A stretch of 64,000 nt of DNA, from NCBI GenBank assembly GCA_947166355.1, contig CAMVDX010000002.1, forward strand, positions 1-64,000, written 5' to 3'. Within the stretch, counting starts at the first letter, position 1; the number at the start of each line of letters is the position of its first letter. Of this stretch, positions 1 to 8,267 are shown one piece after another. This DNA is from an uncultured Treponema sp. GTDB taxonomy: Bacteria > Spirochaetota > Spirochaetia > Treponematales > Treponemataceae. The notes below the pieces were generated by a model. That model saw nothing but the letters and a program-made list of their open reading frames with translations, was not told the DNA's origin and made no database searches. Made by a program: the position numbers and the translations under genes.

Positions 1-2
1 GT

Positions 3-182
3 AGCTTTATTGATGAAGTTGATTTTGAAGCTTTGCCGTTTGCATCACGTTTATTTTTCAGAACTGCACAGACTGTAATAAGCGTTTGGGACTGGCTGCG
101 CGGAAAGATTCGGGAAGCTAATAATGTTGTGACTTTGTTCTGTCCGATTGCAGATGAAATAACTTTGGAGTGCAGAATATGA
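3..182 (+). CDS. Partial phage/plasmid-like protein, C-terminal end
   Basis: An open frame enters from the left edge and ends at TGA 180-182, giving about 59 C-terminal residues (ends CPIADEITLECRI). I do not recognise the family. Its stop overlaps the ATG of the next gene (ATGA), as do the following junctions, so it belongs to the same compact unit that ends in the P4-type primase. A structural or accessory phage protein is possible but cannot be shown from this fragment. Confidence 0.6.
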   Translation, partial: SFIDEVDFEALPFASRLFFRTAQTVISVWDWLRGKIREANNVVTLFCPIADEITLECRI

Positions 183-466
183 AACGTATTTATAAGAATA
201 AAACTAAGCTCAGAATTTTAATTGATACTAAGTGTGATTTATCGGGTTATCAGACAGTAACTATTGCAGCTCGTAAACCGGATGAATCAGAAGTAAGTTT
301 TCCTGCAGTTGTGAAAGATGAAGAAGGTGGATTGATTTTTTATGATGTACAGACTGAAGATGATATTGACCAGAGTGGCTGGTGGACCTTCTGGCCGGAA
401 GTTATTTTTGATGACGACAGGACAGCCAGGGGAATGTCTGTAAGGGTATTTGTTTATGAGCGATGA
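179..466 (+). CDS. Small beta-rich phage-type protein (95 aa), function unknown
   Basis: I chose ATG 179, which overlaps the previous stop by four bases; an in-frame GTG at 170 lies inside the upstream gene and is less likely. The sequence alternates short hydrophobic strands with turns (ILIDTKCDLSG, TIAARKPDES, GWWTFWPEVIFDDDRTARG). This resembles the small Ig-like or baseplate-associated proteins found in phage structural modules, in which a kinked KxPDGxE-type strand is common. That assignment is inference by pattern only. The gene runs directly into the next one with overlapping ends, so the two are probably co-translated. Confidence 0.6.
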   Translation: MKRIYKNKTKLRILIDTKCDLSGYQTVTIAARKPDESEVSFPAVVKDEEGGLIFYDVQTEDDIDQSGWWTFWPEVIFDDDRTARGMSVRVFVYER

Positions 467-818
467 AAAAGACAAAAAGAAGAAAAAGAAAAAAAAGCTT
501 AAAGAGTTTCTGCCGAATTTAGTAAGAGACTCTTCAATGGAGTTTATTCAGAAAGTTAGTGATGATGTAGATGTTTATAAAAAAATCAGAATGATAAATG
601 GCCTTCCTCCAAACTTTGAAGCTGATGAATTTGCGGCCTGGTGGAATCTTGGGAAATATCATCTTTGCCCGGATGTTTTGACTTTGTTTTATGACCACTG
701 GGATGAACTTTGCGAAGGAGACGGAGGGCTGCTTGGAACTTTTGAAGATTCTCAAAAGAAGATGATCAGTATGTACAGACTTGCTGTTGAAAACAACTTT
801 ATAAGGAAACGTGTATGA
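456..818 (+). CDS. Lysine-rich small phage-type protein (120 aa)
   Basis: The frame is open from TTG 450, but ATG 456 (MSDEKDK) is the more likely start. It overlaps the previous gene, and its TGA overlaps the primase ATG. The N-terminus has a run of about eight lysines after a short acidic stretch, followed by an acidic, aromatic-rich body (FAAWWNLGKYH, FYDHWDELCEGDGG). The basic tail suggests nucleic-acid contact. Position immediately before a primase-helicase suggests a role in replication or its control for the element. Family not recognised. Confidence 0.6.
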   Translation: MSDEKDKKKKKKKKLKEFLPNLVRDSSMEFIQKVSDDVDVYKKIRMINGLPPNFEADEFAAWWNLGKYHLCPDVLTLFYDHWDELCEGDGGLLGTFEDSQKKMISMYRLAVENNFIRKRV

Positions 819-2239
819 GCTCAAAATTTGATGAAATGGAAAAACAATCAATTGACTCTCTGGCGAGGACTATAAAGACTAATCTTTATATTGCCGGTGA
901 GATGCAATTTTCTGATATCACTAACAGAGATTTTTTTATTAAGGCATATTCTCAAAAAATCCGCTACTGTATTTCCTGGAATAAATTTTTAATCTGGAAT
1001 GGAACCTGCTGGCAGATTGATACTCGTGGCAGGGTTGAAGAAATGTGCGTGGATTTTATTCATAAGATGTACAGAGCCTTACGAAGTATAGATGATTTAC
1101 AGCTGAAGATTCTTTTTGAAAAACATCTTGTAAGAAGTGAAAACTACAGACGCATTCAGGGAATGGTTGGACTTTTGAAAATGAGTAAAGATTTGAAGGT
1201 AGAAGATTTCGAAATGGATACAGACCATCTTCTTTTTAATACTCAAAATCAGACTATTAATTTAAGAACTGGAAAAATCAGAGACCCTAGTAACAAAGAT
1301 CTGATTACAAATAAGAGTCGATTTATATTTCAGAAGGATGCTAAATGCCCAACCTGGAATCTATTTCTGCAGCAGATTTTTAATAAGGACAATGATTTAA
1401 TTCGCTTTGTTCAAAAAGCAATGGGATATGCACTAAGCGGCGATGTTAGTGAACAGTGTCTATTTATTTTGTGGGGAACTGGTGCAAACGGTAAATCAAC
1501 TTTTCTGAACGTGCTTCATCATCTGTTTGGTGACTATGCTAGAAGCACGATGATTGAAACTTTTATGAAAAAGAACAGTGAACAGAGTAATGACCTGGCA
1601 CGTCTTAAAGGTGCGCGTCTTGTTACTACGAGTGAGATTGAACAGGGAAAGCCTTTGAGTGAAAGTTTGATAAAAACTGTTACTGGAGAGGATGAACTGA
1701 CTGCGCGGTTTCTTTACGGTGAGTATTTTTCTTTCAAGCCTACCTTTAAGATTTTTATGGCGACAAACCATAAGCCGAAAATCCGCGGGGCTGATAACGG
1801 AATCTGGCGGCGTATTAAGATGATTCCTTTTACTGTCACTATTCCACCGGAACAAAGAGATAAGAAGCTTACGGAAAAACTGATTGCTGAGAACAGCGGG
1901 ATTTTGAATTGGTTGATTCAAGGATATGCTCTTTGGAAGAAGGAAGGTCTAGATGAACCGGAAGCTGTGCGCCAGGCAAATGAGGAATATCGTATGGATA
2001 TGGATGCAGTCGGCACATTTGTAAATGATTGTTTTGAAATTGATGCAAGCTTAAAATGGAAACTTCACACAAAGATTTTATATGAGACATATCTTAAGTG
2101 GTGTATAAAGAATAATGAGAGATCCATGAGCCAAAAGTGGCTTGGATTAAGAATGCAGGAAAAGGGATTTAAGCGAATTGTTGGAAACAGCCAGAGAATG
2201 TGGCTTGGTTTAATTCTTAAAAATGAATGGAGGATATAA
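815..2239 (+). CDS. P4/D5-family phage or plasmid primase-helicase (C-terminal type)
   Basis: A 474-residue protein with the D5_N plus SF3 helicase arrangement of P4-type phage and plasmid primases. Walker A is visible at WGTGANGKSTF (about residues 222-232). Downstream are LARLKGARLVTTSEIE (Walker B-like, ending in an acidic pair) and the SF3 motif C segment FKIFMATNHKPKIRG, followed by WRRIKMIPF, all typical of the family. It lacks a long N-terminal primase domain, so it may act as the helicase/loader for replication of an integrated element, with primase activity elsewhere or lost. It closes a run of overlapping genes (ATGA at 815) and marks this end of the window as an integrated phage, satellite or plasmid remnant. 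No integrase is visible on this side. Confidence 0.9.
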   Translation: MSSKFDEMEKQSIDSLARTIKTNLYIAGEMQFSDITNRDFFIKAYSQKIRYCISWNKFLIWNGTCWQIDTRGRVEEMCVDFIHKMYRALRSIDDLQLKILFEKHLVRSENYRRIQGMVGLLKMSKDLKVEDFEMDTDHLLFNTQNQTINLRTGKIRDPSNKDLITNKSRFIFQKDAKCPTWNLFLQQIFNKDNDLIRFVQKAMGYALSGDVSEQCLFILWGTGANGKSTFLNVLHHLFGDYARSTMIETFMKKNSEQSNDLARLKGARLVTTSEIEQGKPLSESLIKTVTGEDELTARFLYGEYFSFKPTFKIFMATNHKPKIRGADNGIWRRIKMIPFTVTIPPEQRDKKLTEKLIAENSGILNWLIQGYALWKKEGLDEPEAVRQANEEYRMDMDAVGTFVNDCFEIDASLKWKLHTKILYETYLKWCIKNNERSMSQKWLGLRMQEKGFKRIVGNSQRMWLGLILKNEWRI

Positions 2240-2320
2240 AATAAGAAGAGTCTCACCCCGATAGCGAGGGGCGTGGCTGCCTGGATATCGGAGAGTTTGG
2301 AAGCTGATTTTACGAAGATA

Positions 2321-2833
2321 CTAGTCTTCAAATGGTAAAGTGGTATAAAAAATCATTAATTTGACTGATTCGCCATTACCAATAGAATATAAAGTATATG
2401 TAGCATTACAATTTTGTAATTTTGCAAAATATGTATAGACCACAATATCTTTTTCAGATTCGATTTCAAAATTAACTAATTGAGCTTTATCATCGGTACA
2501 AAAACACATGAGAGTATAAAAACCAGAAGCAGCTGAATAATTATCATCTAATAAAAAACATTGAGATACAATAGTGCCTTCGTCATTAACTTGAAATGAA
2601 ATTTCTTTTAACTGATCACCACGAAATGTTTTTACATTACCAGTTGATGGTGTAAAACGATGTAAATTATTTTTGGAATTTATTGTATATTTCCAACCTT
2701 GAGATTTTAATAAATCCATAATATCAGTATTTTTTGCTGTAAATGAAAATCTATCATAATCTTCAGAAAATGAAAAAAATGAACAATATAATAAAATCAA
2801 AATACAGAATATTTTTTTCAACTTAAAATCCAT
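2321..2833 (-). CDS. Secreted small protein of an AT-rich paralogous family
   Basis: The frame extends to 2968, but the ATG at 2833 places a clean signal peptide at the N-terminus (basic MDFKLKK, then a hydrophobic stretch ending SFS-ED), so I use that start. The mature part carries LLKSQGW and NDEGTIVSQ motifs that recur in the minus-strand gene at 5460-5954 and, loosely, in the plus-strand gene at 4139-4957. I infer a small local family of periplasmic or surface proteins. Function unknown. The DNA is much more AT-rich than the flanking core genes, which suggests acquisition. It is divergent from the lipoprotein gene at 2943, with about 110 bp between the start codons. Confidence 0.6.
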   Translation of the reverse strand: MDFKLKKIFCILILLYCSFFSFSEDYDRFSFTAKNTDIMDLLKSQGWKYTINSKNNLHRFTPSTGNVKTFRGDQLKEISFQVNDEGTIVSQCFLLDDNYSAASGFYTLMCFCTDDKAQLVNFEIESEKDIVVYTYFAKLQNCNATYTLYSIGNGESVKLMIFYTTLPFED

Positions 2834-2942
2834 ATAATACATTATACTATCAATGCATAAAAAAGTAAAAAAACATTTAGAAAAAAAAGGAATCAAAGTT
2901 TTTTTATTCCAATAAAAAAAATATATGATATAATTCTTTATT

Positions 2943-4142
2943 ATGAAACTTTCTACAAAATCAAACAATAATTCTTTAATTTTTTTAATTTTTTTAATTT
3001 CTATACTTTTCAGTAGTTGTAATAAATATCTAATTCAGGGAACTGGAAACCATAGCTTAAATGATGAAATTGAATTTAATTACTTTAACGAAAATATTAT
3101 TGGATATGATATAAATTATATTCAATATAAAAATTCTGATATAATTGGGGATTACAATTCAAGATATTATTTTACCGACACAACTAAAATCTATTATAAT
3201 TTTGATGGAACTTCTAATAAAATTACAAAAATCGAATGTTTAAAAACAGATTCAAAATACGCAGACGAAATTATAAAATATTTTAAGAACAGACATCATT
3301 TAACTTCAAAGTCAGAAATATCTTATAAATATCATGACATTAATTATTCTAAGAGTAAGAAATATATTTTTAACGATAAATACACAGAAAATGAACTTAT
3401 TGTTATCAGATTTGATGATAATTTAATGATTTCTTATATATCACCAGAATTCAAAGAGAACGAAAATGAAGAAAAACAAGATTTCTCAAAATTTAGTGTA
3501 ATAAAAGGTACTGATGGATTCTTTTTAGGAATGAAGAAAAACAAAGCATTAGAAAATTTATCAAAACTCGGTTTTAAGGTAATTACGCAAAATTCTTATT
3601 CATCATACAACTATTCTGGGATAAATAGATATTTTTCAAGTCATACAGGAAATGAATATGACCAGATGTATATCTCACCTTATTTTGATGAAATGAAAAC
3701 ATATATTGGCGATAAATATTTCGATAGAGAAAGCTATAAAAGAATAACATTAGATTTCATTGAAGATTTAAATGGACAAAAAATATTAACCTCCTATTAC
3801 ACAACAGATTATTGGATAAATGAAAAAAATGGTGATTACACAGATAGAAGCGGTGTCTTTACAAATTTTATTGAACCACTTACTAAAAAATATCATTTAA
3901 AAAGTATCTCTACCAGAAAAAATGAACCAAATGACGCTGAATATACTTATACATATATATTTAATGATATTAACAAAAATAATTTAAGAATTACATTATT
4001 TTATAATAATCACGATTTTTCTAAAATAAGAATCGCATATACACTTGATGAAGATCTTATAGCTTCTTATCAAAAAAGATTAGATGATGCAGAGAAAGAT
4101 ACTGTAACTAAAAATAATAACGCTATTGTTGATAAATTATGA
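2943..4142 (+). CDS. Lipoprotein of unknown function (399 aa)
   Basis: The N-terminus is a typical spirochaetal lipoprotein signal: a short basic region, a run of Ile/Leu/Phe, and a lipobox ending SSC, giving Cys26. The remaining sequence is rich in Asn, Lys, Tyr and Ile, with a repeated layout: two copies of an approximately 150-residue unit with (F)xxDL/DDNL strands and a YKRITLDF-like segment. A TATAAT at 2929-2934 lies eight bases before the ATG, with no clear Shine-Dalgarno. The TGA overlaps the ATG of the next gene (4139), so both are probably co-expressed. No family recognised. Confidence 0.7.
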   Translation: MKLSTKSNNNSLIFLIFLISILFSSCNKYLIQGTGNHSLNDEIEFNYFNENIIGYDINYIQYKNSDIIGDYNSRYYFTDTTKIYYNFDGTSNKITKIECLKTDSKYADEIIKYFKNRHHLTSKSEISYKYHDINYSKSKKYIFNDKYTENELIVIRFDDNLMISYISPEFKENENEEKQDFSKFSVIKGTDGFFLGMKKNKALENLSKLGFKVITQNSYSSYNYSGINRYFSSHTGNEYDQMYISPYFDEMKTYIGDKYFDRESYKRITLDFIEDLNGQKILTSYYTTDYWINEKNGDYTDRSGVFTNFIEPLTKKYHLKSISTRKNEPNDAEYTYTYIFNDINKNNLRITLFYNNHDFSKIRIAYTLDEDLIASYQKRLDDAEKDTVTKNNNAIVDKL

Positions 4143-4957
4143 AAAACATAAAAAAATTATTAGGTATTTTAATTCTTTTTAATAGTTTCGCTGTTTCGTA
4201 TGCAGAAAATCTTTCAAATTTTCTAGATATACCTTTTGGTTCTCAACGCTCTGATGTATGTATGAATATGATAAAACAAGGTTGGACCAGCGAAGATTAT
4301 TCGGGTAAGCAAATCATATTTACTGGTGGAAATGTAAATTACGAATCTTTACTCATATTTGACCAAGTTTCTTTGTATTTCACAGATCATGAGACTTTTT
4401 ATCAAGCACGTTTCGTTTTATTTGATAAAGATAAGAGTTTTACAAAATTACAAAATTATGTACAAAAAATAATTGAAGATAATAATTTACAGAAAGTAAC
4501 TGTAGAAAAAGGTGCTACAATTTATTTATCTAAAGAAGGATACCTTTTTTCTGTTCAGCTACAAAATTCAAAAGATTTTCCTTTTGTAATTATAGAAAAA
4601 GGAAAACCTACAATTGTAAAAGATGAAGTTGATTTATATAAAAGTCTTGAAAGTCTTAATCCAAAATTATGCACTAAATTACAAGAAGGAGAAGGATTAG
4701 ATTTTTATTACATCGTTGCCGATGTTCCTGATACAAATTATAATGCTTTATATTTTAGTAAAACGAAAGATTTTGATAATGTAGTTTATGCAGGAGTTTT
4801 CACCGATCCAGATGGTATAACATTAGCGAACTATATTGATAAAAATAAACGAAAAATGACACTTTCTGAAGCTCTAGAAAATACTAATTATGTGAGCTAT
4901 CAAGTAAGTTGGTGCAAAAAATTAATATACTATCAGTTTACAGATTACGAATACTAA
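4139..4957 (+). CDS. Secreted protein of unknown function (272 aa)
   Basis: A signal peptide is visible (MKNIKKLLGILILFNSF, cleavage plausible after SYA). The start of the mature protein (FLDIPFGSQRSDVCMNMIKQGW) has the same 'small globular start followed by KQGW' layout as the minus-strand secreted proteins at 2321 and 5460, suggesting related N-terminal domains. A second half (about residues 150-272) contains a separate beta-rich domain. It overlaps the upstream lipoprotein gene by ATGA, and its end overlaps the convergent lipoprotein gene by four bases. Function unknown. Confidence 0.65.
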   Translation: MKNIKKLLGILILFNSFAVSYAENLSNFLDIPFGSQRSDVCMNMIKQGWTSEDYSGKQIIFTGGNVNYESLLIFDQVSLYFTDHETFYQARFVLFDKDKSFTKLQNYVQKIIEDNNLQKVTVEKGATIYLSKEGYLFSVQLQNSKDFPFVIIEKGKPTIVKDEVDLYKSLESLNPKLCTKLQEGEGLDFYYIVADVPDTNYNALYFSKTKDFDNVVYAGVFTDPDGITLANYIDKNKRKMTLSEALENTNYVSYQVSWCKKLIYYQFTDYEY

Positions 4958-5442
4958 TTATTTGGCTCTTCTTCTTGAACAGTTTCTTCTGGTGGTGGAA
5001 ATAAGCCTGCAGAAATACCGGCATTTACCCAAACATCAACGAAATGTAATTGTCTTCCCATGTTTTCAATCCACGAATCACCATCTCTCATATTATTAAA
5101 GGCATAAATACCACCACCACCAACATAATAAGTATTTGGTCTTACAGTTACAGTATTAAGAGAATAATTAACTGATGCTGAATAGCTTGAAACATATTCA
5201 TCATTTGAATATGAAACTATTACAAAGTATTTATACCCTAATTCCTGAGCTTTTTTTGCCATTATATATAATTCTTTATTTGCATAATAATACTTATCTG
5301 TAATTAATCTTAAAGAAACTCCAGTTCTTCCAGAAGTTTCAGAATCAAATTCAACATTAACAGCATCTGTAGAATAATAACGAGGTGTTGATACACAACT
5401 AATAAAAAGTAATGGAAATAAAAATATTAAAAGTTTTTTCAT
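4954..5442 (-). CDS. Small lipoprotein (162 aa)
   Basis: ATG 5442 gives a good lipoprotein signal, MKKLLIFLFPLLFISC, with lipidated Cys16; the longer frame to 5463 would only add seven residues overlapping the upstream gene. The mature part contains a region resembling bacterial CC0125/CC1285-type lipoproteins (YYANKELYIMAKKAQELGYKYF, i.e. a repeated 'A..A...G' helix then a strand), followed by a Tyr/Asn-rich strand and an acidic Pro-rich tail (PPPEETVQEEE). The family match is an impression. It follows the 5460 gene closely on the same strand and may be co-transcribed with it. Confidence 0.65.
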   Translation of the reverse strand: MKKLLIFLFPLLFISCVSTPRYYSTDAVNVEFDSETSGRTGVSLRLITDKYYYANKELYIMAKKAQELGYKYFVIVSYSNDEYVSSYSASVNYSLNTVTVRPNTYYVGGGGIYAFNNMRDGDSWIENMGRQLHFVDVWVNAGISAGLFPPPEETVQEEEPNN

Positions 5443-5459
5443 AAAGGCATTTCCTATAA

Positions 5460-5954
5460 TCAATAAGCAAAATAAGATACAACTAGTTTAATTCCGTCAT
5501 CGGTACTACGAATTGCATATGTAACATTATTATTATTTTCCTTCAGCCCTTTATAAGTTATTTGAACATAATTCTTTGCTTCATTTTTTTCAATAGTTTT
5601 GTCTATTATTCGTATTTTATCATTTGTCATTATTTCTAATACTATTGATACGACATAAAGCATTTCATCTAGGTTATGAAAACCTACAGCTTGAGAAAGC
5701 ATATCTCCATTTTCATCAAACAAACAACTTACTGATTGTATTGGAAAATCGCAATATGTAACATCTAAATCAGGAGTATAAAAAGTATATAATTCCATTT
5801 TATTATAATTGGCAGATTGAAATCTCCAGTCCTTGTTTATACATTGATTGTAAACATCTTTTTGAGTGCAGAACCAGGGAAATAAATAAAATTCTTCGGA
5901 GAATAAATTAAGAGATGCAAAAGACAATAATAAGACTATTAGAATTTTTTTCAT
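5460..5954 (-). CDS. Secreted small protein of the same AT-rich family (164 aa)
   Basis: The N-terminus MKKILIVLLLSFASLNLFS-EE is a signal peptide. Mature motifs NKDWRFQ and FDENGDMLSQAVGF align with QGWKYT and VNDEGTIVSQCFLL of the 2321-2833 protein, so the two are paralogs flanking two unrelated-looking lipoproteins. A GAGGATT sequence lies before the ATG as ribosome-binding site. The promoter region contains a perfect 13-bp inverted repeat (separate entry). Function unknown; the low GC suggests horizontal origin. Confidence 0.65.
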   Translation of the reverse strand: MKKILIVLLLSFASLNLFSEEFYLFPWFCTQKDVYNQCINKDWRFQSANYNKMELYTFYTPDLDVTYCDFPIQSVSCLFDENGDMLSQAVGFHNLDEMLYVVSIVLEIMTNDKIRIIDKTIEKNEAKNYVQITYKGLKENNNNVTYAIRSTDDGIKLVVSYFAY

Positions 5955-5956
5955 AT

Positions 5957-5996
5957 AATCCTCTATATTCCATTATAAGTTAAAATATAGAGGATT
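5957..5996 (-). promoter_or_regulatory. Promoter with 13-bp inverted repeat before the 5460-5954 gene
   Basis: AATCCTCTATATT (5957-5969) and its exact complement AATATAGAGGATT (5984-5996) bracket a TATAAT read on the minus strand. The arm next to the gene also carries the AGAGGAT ribosome-binding site. This could be an operator, or a hairpin that hides the RBS if transcription starts further upstream. Confidence 0.45.
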
Positions 5997-7440
5997 GCAA
6001 AAAAATAACATCAACTGAAATGACAGAAATTAATAAATTAATATTCTGCTGCATTATTTTATCATTTTAATTAAAAAACATTTACAATGTCGTTTGACAT
6101 TAATTAATATTTTTCCCCCCCGTGCCCCCTTTTATTTTATATGATTATGCGTACTGATAAAAAATGAAGAAAAAAATTGCTGTATAATGAAGCTAAAAAA
6201 AGCGTAGTTTTAGTTCGCATCTTTTGAGAAATAAAACACAAAGCCGACTTTGTTTTGACTTGTTTTGTAAAGCATTGATTTATTTTGACTGTTTCCTAAT
6301 TGTTTAATTTTCTAATTACTACGCTTAGTACGCTTTTTTAAATAAATTAAAATAAATTTTATATGATAAATAATAAAGTAAGCAAAGTTCTATGAGAACT
6401 GATTATGCGTACTGTAAGTATTTTTATAAGCAGATTAAATTTTTTTAAGTAGATTCGCCCGCTGCACGCGCTCCCCCCCATGAAGATTTTTTCAAGTGAA
6501 GATCATCCCGTCGCAGCGGAGCGGCGACATCGGGAAATGTTGAGAACTCGGAAACGGAGGCCGCACACGGACGTGCGGCCGGAGTAGCTTTCGATTGTAC
6601 GGTAAAGGCGGAGCGTTAAGAAAAAATGGCAACAGCCATTTTTTTAGTGTAGCCATTCTGGAGAACTCGCTGTGGCGCAAGTCCTGCTTTCTGCTCTTCT
6701 TTTTGCACCACAAGGAGAGAGCGTACCAGGCTTGTCCTGGTATGCGAACGACTCGGGCGGCGTAACAACGCCGCCTTGCTGACGAGTGCGGTGGCTAACA
6801 AGCCACTGCGCGAGGAGGCAACTTTCATATACAAAGATAGTTCCCGAAAAAGCCGCCATTGTAAGATTAACTGAGCATCTTAAAACGGTGGGACAGCTGC
6901 AATGCTGAGCAAAAGGTTGCCCCCTTAATCCCCCCGAGAGCGGTATATAGCATTCATTATTTTTTAGAAGGGGGTTGTGGGGGGTGCCCCGCGGCAGGGG
7001 GGAAGGGGGAACCCTTTTGCGTGCCCACCGTTTTAAGTTGCGACATCCGCGGACGACCCTTTATATTTTCACGACCAGTTTACAGCGCGAGGCAGATTTT
7101 TGGCGACTTCTGCAAAAAGAGTGCTTATTGCAACGATGGGCCCGCCTGCGGAAACAGGCAGACCACAAAGCGAAGTGCTACTGCGAAGCAGATGCACGTA
7201 GCGACTGGGCTGACTGTGCTTGCATTGCTCCTTGCTTGGCCCGAACAAGGGCCTACGTGCGAGCTTTCTAGTAAATGCAAACAGTGTGTGAACGAATGAG
7301 CAGAATGGAGCGGAACGAAGTGCAGCGGAATTATGCGAATGAGGAGCACTCTGTTTGCTACCTTTCTGGAAGACGGAACGTTTAGACTTCGATGCGTGTA
7401 GTGAGTGGAAGCTGTACGAAGTACGGCTGGAACGAACGGC
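5997..7440. other. Gene-free stretch: AT-rich spacer followed by hairpin-rich DNA
   Basis: No reading frame here has codon use or similarity to support a gene. The first 450 bp are AT-rich and contain a 14-bp direct repeat GATTATGCGTACTG at 6143-6156 and 6401-6414, and an AAAAAAGCGTA / TACGCTTTTTT inverted pair about 130 bp apart. From about 6470 the base composition changes abruptly to GC-rich, with many short perfect hairpins: GGCCGCAC/GTGCGGCC near 6560-6581, GGCGGCGT/ACGCCGCC near 6754-6774, GTGGCT/AGCCAC near 6790. These look like dispersed intergenic repeats rather than genes. Confidence 0.6.
6879..7037. repeat. Long imperfect inverted repeat (about 160 bp)
   Basis: CTTAAAACGGTGGG at 6879-6892 is exactly complementary to CCCACCGTTTTAAG at 7024-7037. 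Inside it, GCAAAAGG...CCCCCTT (6909-6926) pairs almost completely with 7003-7020 (AAGGGGG...CCTTTTGC). The element can fold into one long hairpin and resembles a MITE or a large REP-like element. No second copy is present in this window. Confidence 0.6.
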
Positions 7441-7487
7441 AATTAAGACACCCTTTTTTCCAGGAACTATGATATAATAAAATTATT

Positions 7488-7871
7488 ATGAAAATTGAGC
7501 ACGTTGCACTTTATGTAAAAGACCTGGAAAAAGCAAAAGATTTTTTTACAACCTACCTGAACGGAAAAGCCAATGACGGCTACCACAATCCAAAAACAGA
7601 TTTTAGATCTTACTTCATTTCTTTTGATGACGGTTCACGACTTGAGCTTATGACGCGCCCAGAACTTGTTGAACAGACGAAGCATCCATACCGCACTGGT
7701 TACGCACACATTGCATTTAGTGTTGGAAGTAAAGCTGCAGTTGATGAACTTACAGCAAAACTTGATGAAGCTGGATATTCCGTTTCTAGTGGTCCGAGAA
7801 CAACTGGAGATGGATATTACGAGAGCTGTATTGTAGGACTTGAAGAAAACTTTATCGAGATTACAGAATAA
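7488..7871 (+). CDS. VOC-family (glyoxalase/dioxygenase fold) protein
   Basis: A 127-residue single-domain protein with the paired beta-alpha-beta-beta-beta units of the vicinal oxygen chelate superfamily. Likely metal ligands sit where expected: His5 (MKIEHVALYV), Glu53 (SRLELM), His74 (YAHIAFSVG) and Glu124 (NFIEIT). The full H/E/H/E set suggests an active metalloenzyme such as a lactoylglutathione-lyase-like enzyme, but the substrate cannot be told from sequence. It stands alone, preceded by TATAAT at 7473-7478, nine bases before the ATG, with no obvious Shine-Dalgarno. Confidence 0.85.
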   Translation: MKIEHVALYVKDLEKAKDFFTTYLNGKANDGYHNPKTDFRSYFISFDDGSRLELMTRPELVEQTKHPYRTGYAHIAFSVGSKAAVDELTAKLDEAGYSVSSGPRTTGDGYYESCIVGLEENFIEITE

Positions 7872-8054
7872 GTCGAAAAATACTCTTTTTTAGTTTGTAG
7901 TTATGGATTTAAACACGATTGTAGTAAAGATTGTAGTAAAATAAAAACGTTTCAAAGTAACTCAAAAACTGTCAGTTGCATAATTCCTTATACTGATATA
8001 AAATAAAGATAGCAAGTAGGGAAAGAAGTAGCACTGGATACTTTTGATATAATC

Positions 8055-8109
8055 TTGGTGACGACTGTTAATCCATGTGTCGCAGGTTCAAAACCTGCAG
8101 CAGCCGCTA
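8055..8109 (+). pseudogene. tRNA-like remnant (Asn-like anticodon loop, intact T arm)
   Basis: CTGTTAA reads as an anticodon loop with GTT, and GCAGG-TTCAAAA-CCTGC (8082-8098) is a perfect T arm. The 3' acceptor strand that follows (AGCAGCC) has no matching 5' strand upstream, and the anticodon stem does not pair well. I read this as a degenerate tRNA or a 3'-half left by integration. It is followed directly by a strong terminator, so it may still be transcribed. Confidence 0.3.
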
Positions 8110-8110
8110 A

Positions 8111-8144
8111 AAACTTCTTGAGAAATCAAGAAGTTTTTTTTTGC
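8111..8144 (+). terminator. Rho-independent terminator
   Basis: An 11-bp stem AAACTTCTTGA / TCAAGAAGTTT with a GAAA loop (8122-8125) is followed by a run of T. It ends whatever is transcribed through the tRNA-like sequence or from the VOC gene. Confidence 0.8.
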
Positions 8145-8173
8145 CTTTTTTAAATTTGAGAATTCGAACGATA

Positions 8174-8262
8174 ATATGCTGATGCAGGTTTTGAAACGAA
8201 GGCGCCGCAGAGGGAGCAAACAAGGAGATTTGCGACCGTCGCGGCAAAACCTGCAGCAGCCG
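8174..8262. repeat. Hairpin repeat sharing 17 bp with the tRNA-like T arm
   Basis: TGCAGGTTTTG near 8182-8192 pairs with CAAAACCTGCA near 8245-8255. The right arm continues AAAACCTGCAGCAGCCG, which is also the 3' end of the tRNA-like sequence at 8090-8106. The pair forms a direct repeat about 155 bp apart. Confidence 0.45.
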
Positions 8263-8267
8263 GTTAA

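Noticed and set aside
6492..7442. Overlapping open frames of 70-105 codons on both strands
   Set aside because: They lie in hairpin-rich repeat DNA, have no start signals or recognisable protein features, and overlap each other.
8055..8109. Functional tRNA-Asn
   Set aside because: The acceptor 5' strand and a paired anticodon stem are missing, so only a remnant is supported.
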